In this document: positions 45,330-53,612 of the stretch, one piece after another
How the letters are laid out: every line of letters begins with the position of its first letter
How positions within the stretch are numbered: position 1 is the stretch's first letter
Assembly (NCBI GenBank): GCA_965263105.1
Contig: CBDHGL010000003.1
Span: forward strand, 744,001 to 808,000
Reading direction: 5' to 3'
DNA from: JBCCTX01 sp965263105
GTDB lineage: Bacteria > Bacteroidota > Bacteroidia > J057
Length of the DNA: 64,000 nucleotides
Program-made: the position numbers and the translations under genes
Notes under the pieces: generated by a model
Seen by the model: the letters and a program-made list of their open reading frames with translations, nothing else
What the model was told of the DNA's origin: nothing
Database searches by the model: none

Positions 45330-47546
45330 ATGAAAGCAAATGTATTGAGAGTTTCTAATAAAGCGCCCTTCCACCTTCGCCAACATGACCAATCCGATTG
45401 TGGGGTCGCCTGTATGGCCATGATTCTCAAATCCTTGGGAGGAAAGGCGAGTTTGGAATCTCTGCGGGAACTCACGGGAACCAGCCGTACGGGTACAACC
45501 TTACTAGGGCTCTACCAGGCCTGTCCACAATTGGGTTTGCAAGCTGGCGCCTACGAAGCGACAATAGAGCAACTGCAGGAAACATCACATCCTGCTATCC
45601 TCCACGTGCTGATTGACAAGCGATTGTTACACTATATCGTCTGTTGGGGATGGGATGGAAAAAGAAAAGCTTTCCTTATCTCCGATCCTGCTAACGAAAC
45701 TAAGTGGATGCCGGAAGAAGAGCTAACAGCCATCTGGCAATCCCAAGCCTTATTGCTCATAGAAGGGACCAAAGAAAATTTTGTAATCCAAAAAGCCCAA
45801 ATTCGTGAAAAGAGAAACTGGATCTGGCAGTTGATAGAGGAAGATGTGAGTATTCTGGTAGTGGCCTTGTTCCTGGGCTTGATCTTATCGGTATTGGGGC
45901 TTTCTATGTCCGTATTTTCCCAGCGTTTGCTCGACGAAATATTACCCTCTGGGGATCAAGTAAGGTTGTTTGCCGGAATAGGCATTTTAGCTTTTTTATT
46001 ATTGGCTAAAGGCTTGATGGGCTATGTGCGTCAAACCTTTCTCATTCGCCAAAGTCGGGACTTCAATATCCGTATCATCAATAAGTTTTATGGGGCCCTC
46101 CTGTACTTGCCCAAGTCCTTTTTCGACAACCGCAAAACAGGAGACTTGATCGCGCGAATGAATGACACCTCCCGTATTCAGCGTACCCTTTCCCATCTGG
46201 CGGCCAATGTCATGATTGATGTGCTGATGATCCTGGTAGCTGCGGTCGCTATTATGACCTATTCCTGGTACCTGGGCTTGTTGAGTTTGCTGGCCTTGCC
46301 TATATACTTTGGCCTTACCTGGCGTTTCCATAAACCCATCGTTTCCGGCCAAAAGAAGGTCATGGCCTCACATGCCCAAAATGAAAGCCATTATGTGGAC
46401 TCCATTCAAGGAATCGGCGATATTAAGGTCTATAACAAAGAGAAGCAGTTTTCTGAGTTAACGAAAAAGGTATATGCCCATTTTCAGGGATGTATTTTTG
46501 AACTTGGGAAGGTTCAGATTCGCTTCTCCCTGCTGGCCGAAATTGCCGGGACGCTCTTATTGATTGGCATTCTATTATGGAGTGGCGCTTTGGTGTTGAA
46601 TGATACGCTTACAGCAGGAGCCCTGATTGCCATTATGCAGCTTACCAGTATGCTAATGGGCTCTGCAGGGCAGTTAGCCCTAACCTATATACAAATACAG
46701 GAAGCCAAGGTAGCTTTTGACCGCATGTACGAGTTTGCTTCGATGGAAGGTGAAAAGGGAAAAACATCAGACCCAGAAGAGCTAATTCAAGTGGATGTCC
46801 TGGAGGTAGAGAAAGTTTCTTTCCGTTTTCCAGGAAGGTCTCGTTTGTTGGAAGGCATTTCTCTGAAGGTGGAGAAAGGGGAGTGCATTGCACTCCTGGG
46901 AGAAAGTGGTTCGGGAAAGAGTACCTTGTTACAAATTCTCCAGGGCTTCTATGCTCCGGAAGAAGGAGAGATCCTGGTCAATGGCTACCCGCTGGCTTCC
47001 TATCCTTTGAGTACCTACCGGAAAAGCTTAGGGGTGGTGTCCCAAGACATTAAAATTTTTAATGGTACGGTGCTGGATAATATACTTCTCGGGGATATAC
47101 CTGAAAACCCTGAGGAGATAGCCCAATTACCGGGTTTGCTCATACTGCAAGCCTATGGCTTTGAGCCCTTTTTTGCCCAGTTACCTCAGGGGCTGGCTAC
47201 CATCGTCGGAGAAGAAGGAATTAATCTATCGGGTGGACAAAAACAAATGCTAGCCCTGGCACGGGCCCTCTATCGCCAGCCTCAGCTGTTGCTATTGGAC
47301 GAGGCAACTGCCGCGATGGACCGCAAACTGCGAAATTTTGTAATGGACCTCTTGAAAAGACTCAAAAATGAAATGGGGGTTCTTTTACTTACTCATGAGA
47401 TCGGTATAGCCAAAAGGGCAGATCGACTCTATATTCTGGAGGACAAGAAAATTGGCGCGGTGGGGTCTCATGATGAACTCATCCTGCAGGGAGAAAACCT
47501 ATATGCGGCCTCTTGGAAGGACCTGTTGCCGGAGGCCATCCGATAG
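45330..47546 (+). CDS. Peptidase C39 domain ABC transporter (bacteriocin-type processing exporter)
   Basis: A complete 738-residue PCAT-type exporter. The C39 protease domain (1-150) has HDQSDCGVAC with catalytic Cys24, oxyanion Gln18 or 21, and HYIVCWGWD with its histidine and the following SDP aspartate near 113. The membrane domain (about 165-450) holds six helices. The nucleotide-binding domain (480-735) has Walker A GESGSGKST at 523-531, signature LSGGQKQ, Walker B LLLLDEATAA and switch histidine LLTHE. It should cut leaders after Gly-Gly and export the peptides across the inner membrane. No HlyD-like adaptor or outer-membrane factor is encoded in the island, so the route across the outer membrane is unclear. 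Confidence 0.95.
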   Translation: MKANVLRVSNKAPFHLRQHDQSDCGVACMAMILKSLGGKASLESLRELTGTSRTGTTLLGLYQACPQLGLQAGAYEATIEQLQETSHPAILHVLIDKRLLHYIVCWGWDGKRKAFLISDPANETKWMPEEELTAIWQSQALLLIEGTKENFVIQKAQIREKRNWIWQLIEEDVSILVVALFLGLILSVLGLSMSVFSQRLLDEILPSGDQVRLFAGIGILAFLLLAKGLMGYVRQTFLIRQSRDFNIRIINKFYGALLYLPKSFFDNRKTGDLIARMNDTSRIQRTLSHLAANVMIDVLMILVAAVAIMTYSWYLGLLSLLALPIYFGLTWRFHKPIVSGQKKVMASHAQNESHYVDSIQGIGDIKVYNKEKQFSELTKKVYAHFQGCIFELGKVQIRFSLLAEIAGTLLLIGILLWSGALVLNDTLTAGALIAIMQLTSMLMGSAGQLALTYIQIQEAKVAFDRMYEFASMEGEKGKTSDPEELIQVDVLEVEKVSFRFPGRSRLLEGISLKVEKGECIALLGESGSGKSTLLQILQGFYAPEEGEILVNGYPLASYPLSTYRKSLGVVSQDIKIFNGTVLDNILLGDIPENPEEIAQLPGLLILQAYGFEPFFAQLPQGLATIVGEEGINLSGGQKQMLALARALYRQPQLLLLDEATAAMDRKLRNFVMDLLKRLKNEMGVLLLTHEIGIAKRADRLYILEDKKIGAVGSHDELILQGENLYAASWKDLLPEAIR

Positions 47547-47610
47547 GAGAAGGGCTCTATGTCAACTTGAACTTTGGATAAGAAATGAGCTTCAAGAGGA
47601 AAGATTGAGT

Positions 47611-48095
47611 GTGTAGGCCTGCAAAATTCGTAGGGAACCGGGGGGGGCTTGTGTACCCCCCTTCTTTCCCCCCCTACTACTGCCGGGGGGAATAAAAAGG
47701 GGGGTATTTTGCGATTTCACGTTTTTCTAAAAAAGGTAGCTAAGTAGGTGGACAAAAGAAATCAGGGAATGATATCTCTGATTTCTCTAAGGAACTAGAA
47801 ATATGAGTTCAAAGGGCCTCTTCTCGTAGGAGAATTCCGGTGCCTTTAGGTACCTAATATGGGTAGAAAAGGTCCCCCATCCCTTTTTATCGCCGGCGAG
47901 GTATCAACTTGGATACCTCGCCGGCGGAATATGGGGGCATTATGAATCTACCCATAGGCTACCCCTACAGGGTAAACTTTTCATTCAATGAAAAAATACC
48001 CACTTTCCTTTGTCCACTTACTTAACTCATCAATGAAAGAAAAACAGTTATCTATAACTTGCTGGTAATCAAGGATAATTATCCAAAACTCAAGT
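47611..48095. repeat. Right arm of the island-bounding inverted repeat, split by a MITE
   Basis: Positions 47611-47742 and 48023-48095 together are the reverse complement of 30442-30653. Sequence identity is high with a few indels in the C and G runs. The arm ends 4 bp from the stop codon of the small ORF at 48100. Confidence 0.88.
47743..48022. mobile_element. 280-bp MITE with TA target-site duplication
   Basis: Ends are AGTAGGTGGACAAAAGAAAT and, reversed, AGTAAGTGGACAAAGGAAAG (17 of 20 identical). TA flanks both ends; the uninterrupted left arm of the inverted repeat has a single TA at this spot, so it is the empty site. The interior has a large hairpin (CCGGCGAGGTATC/GATACCTCGCCGG near 47894-47927) nested in a second one, and no gene. 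TIRs with TA duplication suggest mobilisation by an IS630/Tc1-mariner-type transposase, not present in the window. Confidence 0.85.
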
Positions 48096-48099
48096 TGTG

Positions 48100-48276
48100 T
48101 TAGAACAACGCCACCACCATCTGCCGATGTTCTAAGGAAAGGGTTTTTCGATTTTGGATAAGGGAAGGCCTACTGAGCATGACCATCACAATTCCTAACA
48201 GGATGAATAAGGCCATTCCCTTCAGGAACATATAGCGAGGAGAATAAATGAGTCGAAATATCTTTTTGAAGTCCAT
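48100..48276 (-). CDS. 58-residue single-pass membrane protein
   Basis: The frame MDFKKIFRLIYSP begins at the ATG complementary to 48274-48276. It has a hydrophobic helix at about 21-35 (MALFILLGIVMVML) and a basic/polar C-terminus, ending at TAA 48100. It has the charge pattern of a real small membrane protein with the N-terminus inside. Function unknown. It abuts the end of the inverted repeat, so its 3' end might be repeat-derived. Confidence 0.5.
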   Translation of the reverse strand: MDFKKIFRLIYSPRYMFLKGMALFILLGIVMVMLSRPSLIQNRKTLSLEHRQMVVALF

Positions 48277-48405
48277 GATTCTGATTGTTTAAACTCAAGG
48301 TAGCTCTACCTTCAAAAATAGCCTATAAGCACCTTATGGTACGGACTTCTCAAATTGTGAGTGGTTCCTTTGTCGGGACAAGTGGTTGGGCTAGATAAAA
48401 AACCT

Positions 48406-48993
48406 TCACTTGGATGCCTCAGTACTCCTCACCACCCGAAACCCAATATGTGTATCTCTCAAACCTGGAGGGCGGTCGCCCCGATCCGAGATCCGGAGAA
48501 CCCGCCATTTGCTTCCCCAATCTCCTCCACGGACCACTTTCTTAGTGCCGGTCAACGGTCCCAGGGGATTTTCCTGAGCAGCTCCCTCATACAAGCCATA
48601 CCAATCCCAGCGCCATTCCCGTATATTACCCGACATATCGTAAAGACCTAATCTATTAGGTTCTTTGCTGGCTACCTGTTGGCTTCTTCCGCCACTATTG
48701 TCCAAAAACCATCCAACAGCTTCTACACTATCTGATCCTGCCAAAAGGGTATATTTCAATCCACTGGAGTCTCGTCCCAATGAAGCTTCTCCAGCGGCGT
48801 ACTCCCATTCTGCATCGGTGGGAAGTCTGTAGCCATTTGCTGGATTGGGCAGAAAAGCACTGCCTTTTTGGGCTTTTCCCCACTTAGAGACCTCCGGATA
48901 CACGGGTTCTAGGCCCTGCTTCTCACTCAACCAGTTGCAGTCGGCCAGCGGGAAAAGATAAGTGGAAAGAAGAGTTCTTATGGATGTGTACAT
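48406..48993 (-). pseudogene. N-terminally truncated FGE-sulfatase-domain remnant
   Basis: From about 48960 to 48406 the frame encodes the C-terminal two thirds of an FGE-sulfatase fold: ADCNWLSEKQGL, NGYRLPTDAEWEYAAGE, GLYDMSGNIREW, VVRGGDWGS and DTHIGFRVV. The conserved N-terminal G-G-T/S-F-x-M-G half is absent, and upstream is only the Fur gene. An ATG at 48993 is in frame, but the residues before ADCNW do not look like the family. It resembles the sensor domain of the nSTAND1 protein at 6.6 kb. Confidence 0.7.
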
Positions 48994-49034
48994 TTCTCGC
49001 CTCGAAAGCCTTATTTTTTTATCTTTACGTCTAC

Positions 49035-49448
49035 ATGGCCACTGTAAGTCAAATACTCCGTAAGCACGACCTGCGTAATACACCAGGCCGGACAGCGATC
49101 CTGCAGATGTTTGAAGAAAATATAGCCCTTTCAGAGTCCGACATTGAAAAGAGTATAGCCATCCCCTGCGATCGGGTGACCATATACCGCACCCTCAACA
49201 CCTTTCAGGAAAAGGGGCTCATCCATAGAGTTCTTGATGATGAAGGGGTGACCAAGTACGCGCTCTGCTCATCGACTTGTCAAGAAGGAGATCATCACCA
49301 CGATCACGTCCACTTCAAGTGCGGTAACTGTGGTGAAACTGTTTGTATAGATGATGTTTCCCTACCTACTCTTCAACTCCCTCAGGGCTTCCAGGTAAAA
49401 GAAACCAATATTTTGGTTCAGGGGACTTGTGATAAATGTAATAGGTAA
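49035..49448 (+). CDS. Fur-family transcriptional regulator
   Basis: A 137-residue metal-responsive repressor. ATG 49035 (MATVSQILRKH) is chosen because the frame upstream is hydrophobic and unrelated. The winged helix-turn-helix includes R-N-T-P-G-R and D-R-V-T-I-Y-R-T-L-N near 45-54. The dimer/metal domain has HHHDHVHFKCGNCG (about 85-98) and a C-terminal CDKC, giving the two CxxC structural-zinc pairs. Whether it is Fur, Zur or PerR cannot be decided. No obvious metal-uptake gene is adjacent. Confidence 0.9.
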   Translation: MATVSQILRKHDLRNTPGRTAILQMFEENIALSESDIEKSIAIPCDRVTIYRTLNTFQEKGLIHRVLDDEGVTKYALCSSTCQEGDHHHDHVHFKCGNCGETVCIDDVSLPTLQLPQGFQVKETNILVQGTCDKCNR

Positions 49449-49458
49449 TGGGTTAAGG

Positions 49459-49570
49459 GTCGATAGTCCACGGCCCACAGTTTTATGTATGAAAACTATC
49501 GCCTGTTAAATCCCCTATAATTTGTCAATTCTCCCTTTTTTATTTCTTTCCGAACTGTGGGCTATCGACC
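49459..49570. repeat. Intergenic imperfect inverted repeat
   Basis: GTCGATAGTCCACGGCCCACAG at 49459-49480 and AACTGTGGGCTATCGACC at 49553-49570 are inverted copies flanking about 70 bp. The left arm also matches 13336-13356. Likely a REP-like element. Confidence 0.5.
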
Positions 49571-49612
49571 AAGGACTAAAAAACTAACCAAGCATTTCCC
49601 TACCTTTGCCCA

Positions 49613-51544
49613 ATGAATTCCATTGAGCAGCTGCAACATCTCCAAAAACTTTTGGCCATTGAGAAAAAAGAGGACCTGCGACAGTACCGGGAAAAGGTTC
49701 TGCGGAGATCTCTTTCTGAACGGGTACAGAAGGGTATCAGTTGGTTTCCAGTTTCCCTAAAGGGGGTATTTATTGGAACAGGGGAAAAAATTGTGTTGGA
49801 GTTGGAGCGGGAAGGGGAAGGAAAATCTTCTAATGTCCTGCAATCGGGTAGTTCAATTTCGGTTTTTGGCATGCAGGGAGACCGGGAAGATGGGCGGAAT
49901 TCGGGGGTGATCTCTTGGATTCGGCAGCGGAAAATGCAGGTGGTCTTAAGCACCGAGCAGATTCCCGATTGGGTGCATGGAGCCAAGATAGGCGTGGACC
50001 TGGACTTTGACGACCGCACTTATCGGGAGATGGACAAGGCCCTCAAAAAAGTCATGGAAGCTAAGTCCAACCAACGAATCTGGGATTTGCGAGAGTTAAT
50101 CTTGGGAACTACCAAACCCAAATTCCATCAATGGGAGATACACTACCAAAATCCAGACTTGAATGATTCTCAAAATCACGCGGTTGAACTGGCTCTAAGA
50201 GCCTTAGACCTTGCCGTGATACATGGCCCTCCAGGTACGGGTAAAACAACTACCCTGGTTCAGGCGATCAAAGAGACCCTGAGGAGAGAAAACCAGGTCT
50301 TGGTCTGTGCTCCGAGTAACACAGCAGTAGATTTACTTGTGCTCAAATGTCAGGAACAAGGCCTCTCTGTCGTGAGATTGGGCAATCCGGCTCGGGTTGA
50401 GGAGGAATTGCACAAGCTGACCCTGGATGGAGCCATCGCCCATCATGACGACTACAAACTCCTCAAAAGTTATCGCAAAGAGGCCGAGAGCCTCAAAAAG
50501 CGCGCCCTGAAATTTAAACGCAATTTCGGGCAAAAAGAGCGCCAACAACGCAACTATCTGATGAAGGAGGTTCGGGCCTTGAAGGAAACTGCCTTGAAGC
50601 TGGAAGACTATATTATCCACCAGATTCTTACCCAAAGCCAAGTAGTTGCCTGTACCTTGACGGGGGCTTCCAGCTCAGTACTGGGGAGCAAAAGGTTTCA
50701 TTCGGTCTTTATTGATGAAGCAGCACAGGCTTTATCTCCTGGTACTTGGATCCCCCTGCTGAGAGCTAACCGGGCAATTTTTGCGGGAGACCACCACCAA
50801 TTACCTCCTACAGTGAAGTCTGTCGAAGCGGAAAAGGAAGGACTGGGCATAACGCTCTTTGAGCAGGTTATTGAAAAGAGTCCGGAAAGTTCTGCTATGT
50901 TGGAGATGCAATATCGCATGCATGAGCAGATCATGAATTTTTCTGGAAGTTGGTTTTACAAAGGACTGCTTCAAGCGGCGCCATTCGTTAAATATAGAAG
51001 TCTAGGTGATGGCTTTAGTCCGGTAGAATTTGTGGATACGGCAGGTTGTGGCTTCGATGAGGAGAAAGATCCGGAAAGCCTAAGCACCTTCAATACAGAG
51101 GAAGCCAATTTACTTCTCAAACACGTGGCCGTTTTATTCAACCAGATAGAATCCGAACTTCCCGATGAATTGGAAAAGGGTTTTTCCCTAGGGATCATAG
51201 CTCCCTATAAGGCGCAGGTACAAACCCTGCAAAATCAAATTGCCCAGAGTCCTCTATTGAGTTCTTACCTTACGTACATTTCTGTCAATACAGTAGACGG
51301 ATTTCAAGGCCAGGAGCGAGATGTGATCTACATTTCCCTTACCCGATCAAATGCCCAGGGAGAAATCGGCTTTTTGGCCAACGTTCGCCGTATGAATGTA
51401 GCCATGACCCGAGCTCGCAAGAAACTGGTCGTCATCGGAGATAGTGCTACCTTGGGGCAAAATCCCTTTTTTCACGCCTTTTTTGACTATATTGATGAGA
51501 TAGGTGCCTACCATACTGCCTGGGAATGGACCGAAGTGGAGTGA
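49613..51544 (+). CDS. SF1B (UPF1/SMUBP2-like) helicase
   Basis: A 643-residue ATP-dependent DNA/RNA helicase. An N-terminal domain of about 190 residues precedes helicase motifs: Q-like L-N-D-S-Q (about 183), Walker A GPPGTGKTT (about 204-212), CAPSNTAVD, DEAAQAL (motif II, about 368), GDHHQLPPT, QYRMH, GFQGQERD and VAMTRARKK (motif VI). This is the IGHMBP2/SMUBP-2 set widespread in Bacteroidota. Substrate polarity should be 5' to 3' as in the family. It is monocistronic. Confidence 0.92.
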   Translation: MNSIEQLQHLQKLLAIEKKEDLRQYREKVLRRSLSERVQKGISWFPVSLKGVFIGTGEKIVLELEREGEGKSSNVLQSGSSISVFGMQGDREDGRNSGVISWIRQRKMQVVLSTEQIPDWVHGAKIGVDLDFDDRTYREMDKALKKVMEAKSNQRIWDLRELILGTTKPKFHQWEIHYQNPDLNDSQNHAVELALRALDLAVIHGPPGTGKTTTLVQAIKETLRRENQVLVCAPSNTAVDLLVLKCQEQGLSVVRLGNPARVEEELHKLTLDGAIAHHDDYKLLKSYRKEAESLKKRALKFKRNFGQKERQQRNYLMKEVRALKETALKLEDYIIHQILTQSQVVACTLTGASSSVLGSKRFHSVFIDEAAQALSPGTWIPLLRANRAIFAGDHHQLPPTVKSVEAEKEGLGITLFEQVIEKSPESSAMLEMQYRMHEQIMNFSGSWFYKGLLQAAPFVKYRSLGDGFSPVEFVDTAGCGFDEEKDPESLSTFNTEEANLLLKHVAVLFNQIESELPDELEKGFSLGIIAPYKAQVQTLQNQIAQSPLLSSYLTYISVNTVDGFQGQERDVIYISLTRSNAQGEIGFLANVRRMNVAMTRARKKLVVIGDSATLGQNPFFHAFFDYIDEIGAYHTAWEWTEVE

Positions 51545-51610
51545 GGGATAAGTAATCCTATTCATACCCATTTTTAAAAACCATAACGATTCTTCGTCAA
51601 AACCCGATTC

Positions 51611-52117
51611 ATGGAAAAGAAAAATCGGTACCACCGCCTTAAAACCTATCTCTATCTTCTCCTCTTCCTCTGGCTATCCTCCGGATTTAGCCAACCCCCC
51701 AACGATTCCCTTTACACCCAGATGCTAATGGAGTATGCCAATACCCTAGAATTTCCAGTGAATTCTATCAAGGGGCTCCTTTTCCCCCGAGATTCTAGCC
51801 TATTTGCCAGAGATTCATCCAGTCATGTTGCTCTTAGTTTTGCCGAACCTGAGCTCAGTTATTTACCCATTTCAAAAAAAGTATTTCAAAGACTCTTAGC
51901 GGTAAGAGTCCAACAAAGGGATACAATTGCACGTCAAAAGACGCTGCAATATGTAGATACCCTGGACTTAATAGCCTTAAAGCGGGTCCGAAAAAGAAGT
52001 AGCCCCCTGTTAAAAGGAGATAATCCCACCCTTTGGGGAAAGTGGGTCAAGCCGGTATTGTTAATTTCGACAGGGATAGGCGGAATTTTTGCCCTATTTT
52101 TCCTCAGAAGTGATTAA
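51611..52117 (+). CDS. Exported protein with C-terminal membrane helix, unknown function
   Basis: A 168-residue protein with a signal peptide or anchor (about 12-27, ending SGFSQPP). The middle is polar with serines and a D-S-S-L-F-A-R-D-S-S-S repeat-like stretch near 60-71. A C-terminal hydrophobic helix lies at about 147-164 (PVLLISTGIGGIFALFFL). No family recognised. It precedes the ECF sigma operon by about 95 bp. Confidence 0.55.
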   Translation: MEKKNRYHRLKTYLYLLLFLWLSSGFSQPPNDSLYTQMLMEYANTLEFPVNSIKGLLFPRDSSLFARDSSSHVALSFAEPELSYLPISKKVFQRLLAVRVQQRDTIARQKTLQYVDTLDLIALKRVRKRSSPLLKGDNPTLWGKWVKPVLLISTGIGGIFALFFLRSD

Positions 52118-52212
52118 TTTTCCTAAAATTTGTAGAATGCGCATAGGGCTATGCAACCCTTTTTACCCGAATACCCTCTGTATATCGATGTTGTAATGTA
52201 TGGATAAGCTAC

Positions 52213-52764
52213 ATGACAAAACTTTACCCCGAAGAAGAAATAGTAGAAGGTTGTAAGAAAGGAGATCCCCATTTGCAAAGGGCCCTTTATACATCCTATC
52301 ATAAGAAAATGTATGGGGTTTGTCTGAGATATGCGGATAATTCGGATGATGCCATGGACATATTGCAAGAAGGCTTTATCACTGTATTTCAAAAAATAGA
52401 AGGATTCGAAGGGAGGGGGTCGCTGGAAGGGTGGATCAGAAGGATTATGGTTCACAAAGCGATTGGCCACTACCGAAAAAAGTCTCGGTATTTTGTGGTC
52501 GACATAGAAGAGGCCTGGGATGTGGGAACAGAGGAAAATGTATTTGAGCAGATGGGGAGGAAAGAACTTCTGGGCCTGATCCAGGACCTACCTCCAGGAT
52601 ATAGAACCGTTTTTAATTTATACGCTATCGAAGGATATACCCATAAAGAGATCGGAAAAATGATGAATATATCCGCAGGTACGAGTAAGTCGCAATTTTC
52701 CAGAGCCAGAGGCTTGCTAAAGAGTAAGATATTGACCTATAACAATCCAAGCAAGAGCGCTTGA
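52213..52764 (+). CDS. ECF-type RNA polymerase sigma factor
   Basis: A 183-residue sigma factor. Region 2 (about 20-90) has MYGVCLRYADNSDDAMDILQEGF and W-I-R-R-I-M-V-H-K-A-I; region 4 (about 115-170) has LPPGYRTVFNLYAIEGYTHKEI and S-A-G-T-S-K-S-Q-F-S-R-A-R. This is the common Bacteroidota extracytoplasmic-function type. Its stop slightly precedes the start of a membrane protein gene that should be its anti-sigma partner, and the third gene is an outer-membrane barrel, so the three form an envelope-response operon. Confidence 0.92.
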   Translation: MTKLYPEEEIVEGCKKGDPHLQRALYTSYHKKMYGVCLRYADNSDDAMDILQEGFITVFQKIEGFEGRGSLEGWIRRIMVHKAIGHYRKKSRYFVVDIEEAWDVGTEENVFEQMGRKELLGLIQDLPPGYRTVFNLYAIEGYTHKEIGKMMNISAGTSKSQFSRARGLLKSKILTYNNPSKSA

Positions 52765-52778
52765 TTATATACGAGAAT

Positions 52779-53612
52779 ATGCCAGAGGATAAAGACATAC
52801 GAGGCTTTTTGTCGGAAACTTTTGCGGACTTCGAACCCAGTCCCGAACGGGATATATGGGGGGGCATAGAGGCTCAATTAGAAAGGAAGCCTCCTCGAAA
52901 ACCTGCTTGGTGGCTGTATAGTGCTGTTGCTGCGGGTATCGCTGCGTTGATTGCTGTTTTCCTTTTATACCCAGGACGCCCAGTTACGGAGACTTCTTCC
53001 GATTCGCAAAACATAACGGAGATACAACCTTCTGAGGATACGGATACACTTTATCCCAAAGAAACGCTGGTTCCTAATAAGGAGTCGGAGGAAGCAACCC
53101 CTGAGGAAGTCATTCCCCCGGCTCCTGTAATTTCTCCCAAAACGTTAACAGAAACATCTACTCCACAGGTAGACAAAGTCGATAATAATAGCCCTTTCGA
53201 ATTTCAGGCCCCTCTTTTGACAGAAGGAAAAAGAGACAGCCTTTCAGAAGAAAAAGCTATCCCTGTAGATCTCCCTAAACTGGTAGCCGAGATTCAGGAA
53301 GATGTTCTTCCTCCCAAAGAGTTGGAAGTTGAGCCCACCATTCCTGACGCCACTTTGCTGGCAACAACTGCAACAGATAACAGTCAAAATAATTTAGTTG
53401 ATTCAAAAGGTTTTTCCCTTAAAGAATTGAGCTTTGAAAAGGCACTATTAGCTGCTGGAGAAGAGCTTGATAAACGTTTCGATTATTCTCCTCTAACAGC
53501 GCGCGAAGAGGAGAAGGATGGCGAAACTGTACGAACATTCCGGGTAAAAATCGGAGGATTTAGTATTACTCACAAAAAAAAGGTTAGGCGATCTAAAGAA
53601 AAAAGAACATGA
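52779..53612 (+). CDS. Membrane protein, likely anti-sigma partner
   Basis: A 277-residue protein from ATG 52779; a TTG at 52761 overlapping the sigma stop is also in frame. The short cytoplasmic N-terminus contains F-A-D-F-E-P-S-P-E and W-G-G-I-E-A-Q-L, a pattern seen at the start of Bacteroidota anti-sigma-like proteins. One transmembrane helix lies at about 44-64 and a Ser/Thr/Pro/Glu-rich periplasmic region follows, with a basic C-terminus (KKKVRRSKEKR). Anti-sigma function is inferred from position. It overlaps the barrel gene by 4 bp. Confidence 0.65.
   Translation: MPEDKDIRGFLSETFADFEPSPERDIWGGIEAQLERKPPRKPAWWLYSAVAAGIAALIAVFLLYPGRPVTETSSDSQNITEIQPSEDTDTLYPKETLVPNKESEEATPEEVIPPAPVISPKTLTETSTPQVDKVDNNSPFEFQAPLLTEGKRDSLSEEKAIPVDLPKLVAEIQEDVLPPKELEVEPTIPDATLLATTATDNSQNNLVDSKGFSLKELSFEKALLAAGEELDKRFDYSPLTAREEEKDGETVRTFRVKIGGFSITHKKKVRRSKEKRT

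Noticed and set aside
48406..49083. Intact FGE-sulfatase gene
   Set aside because: The N-terminal half of the domain is missing and the upstream frame is antisense to the Fur gene, so it is treated as a remnant.
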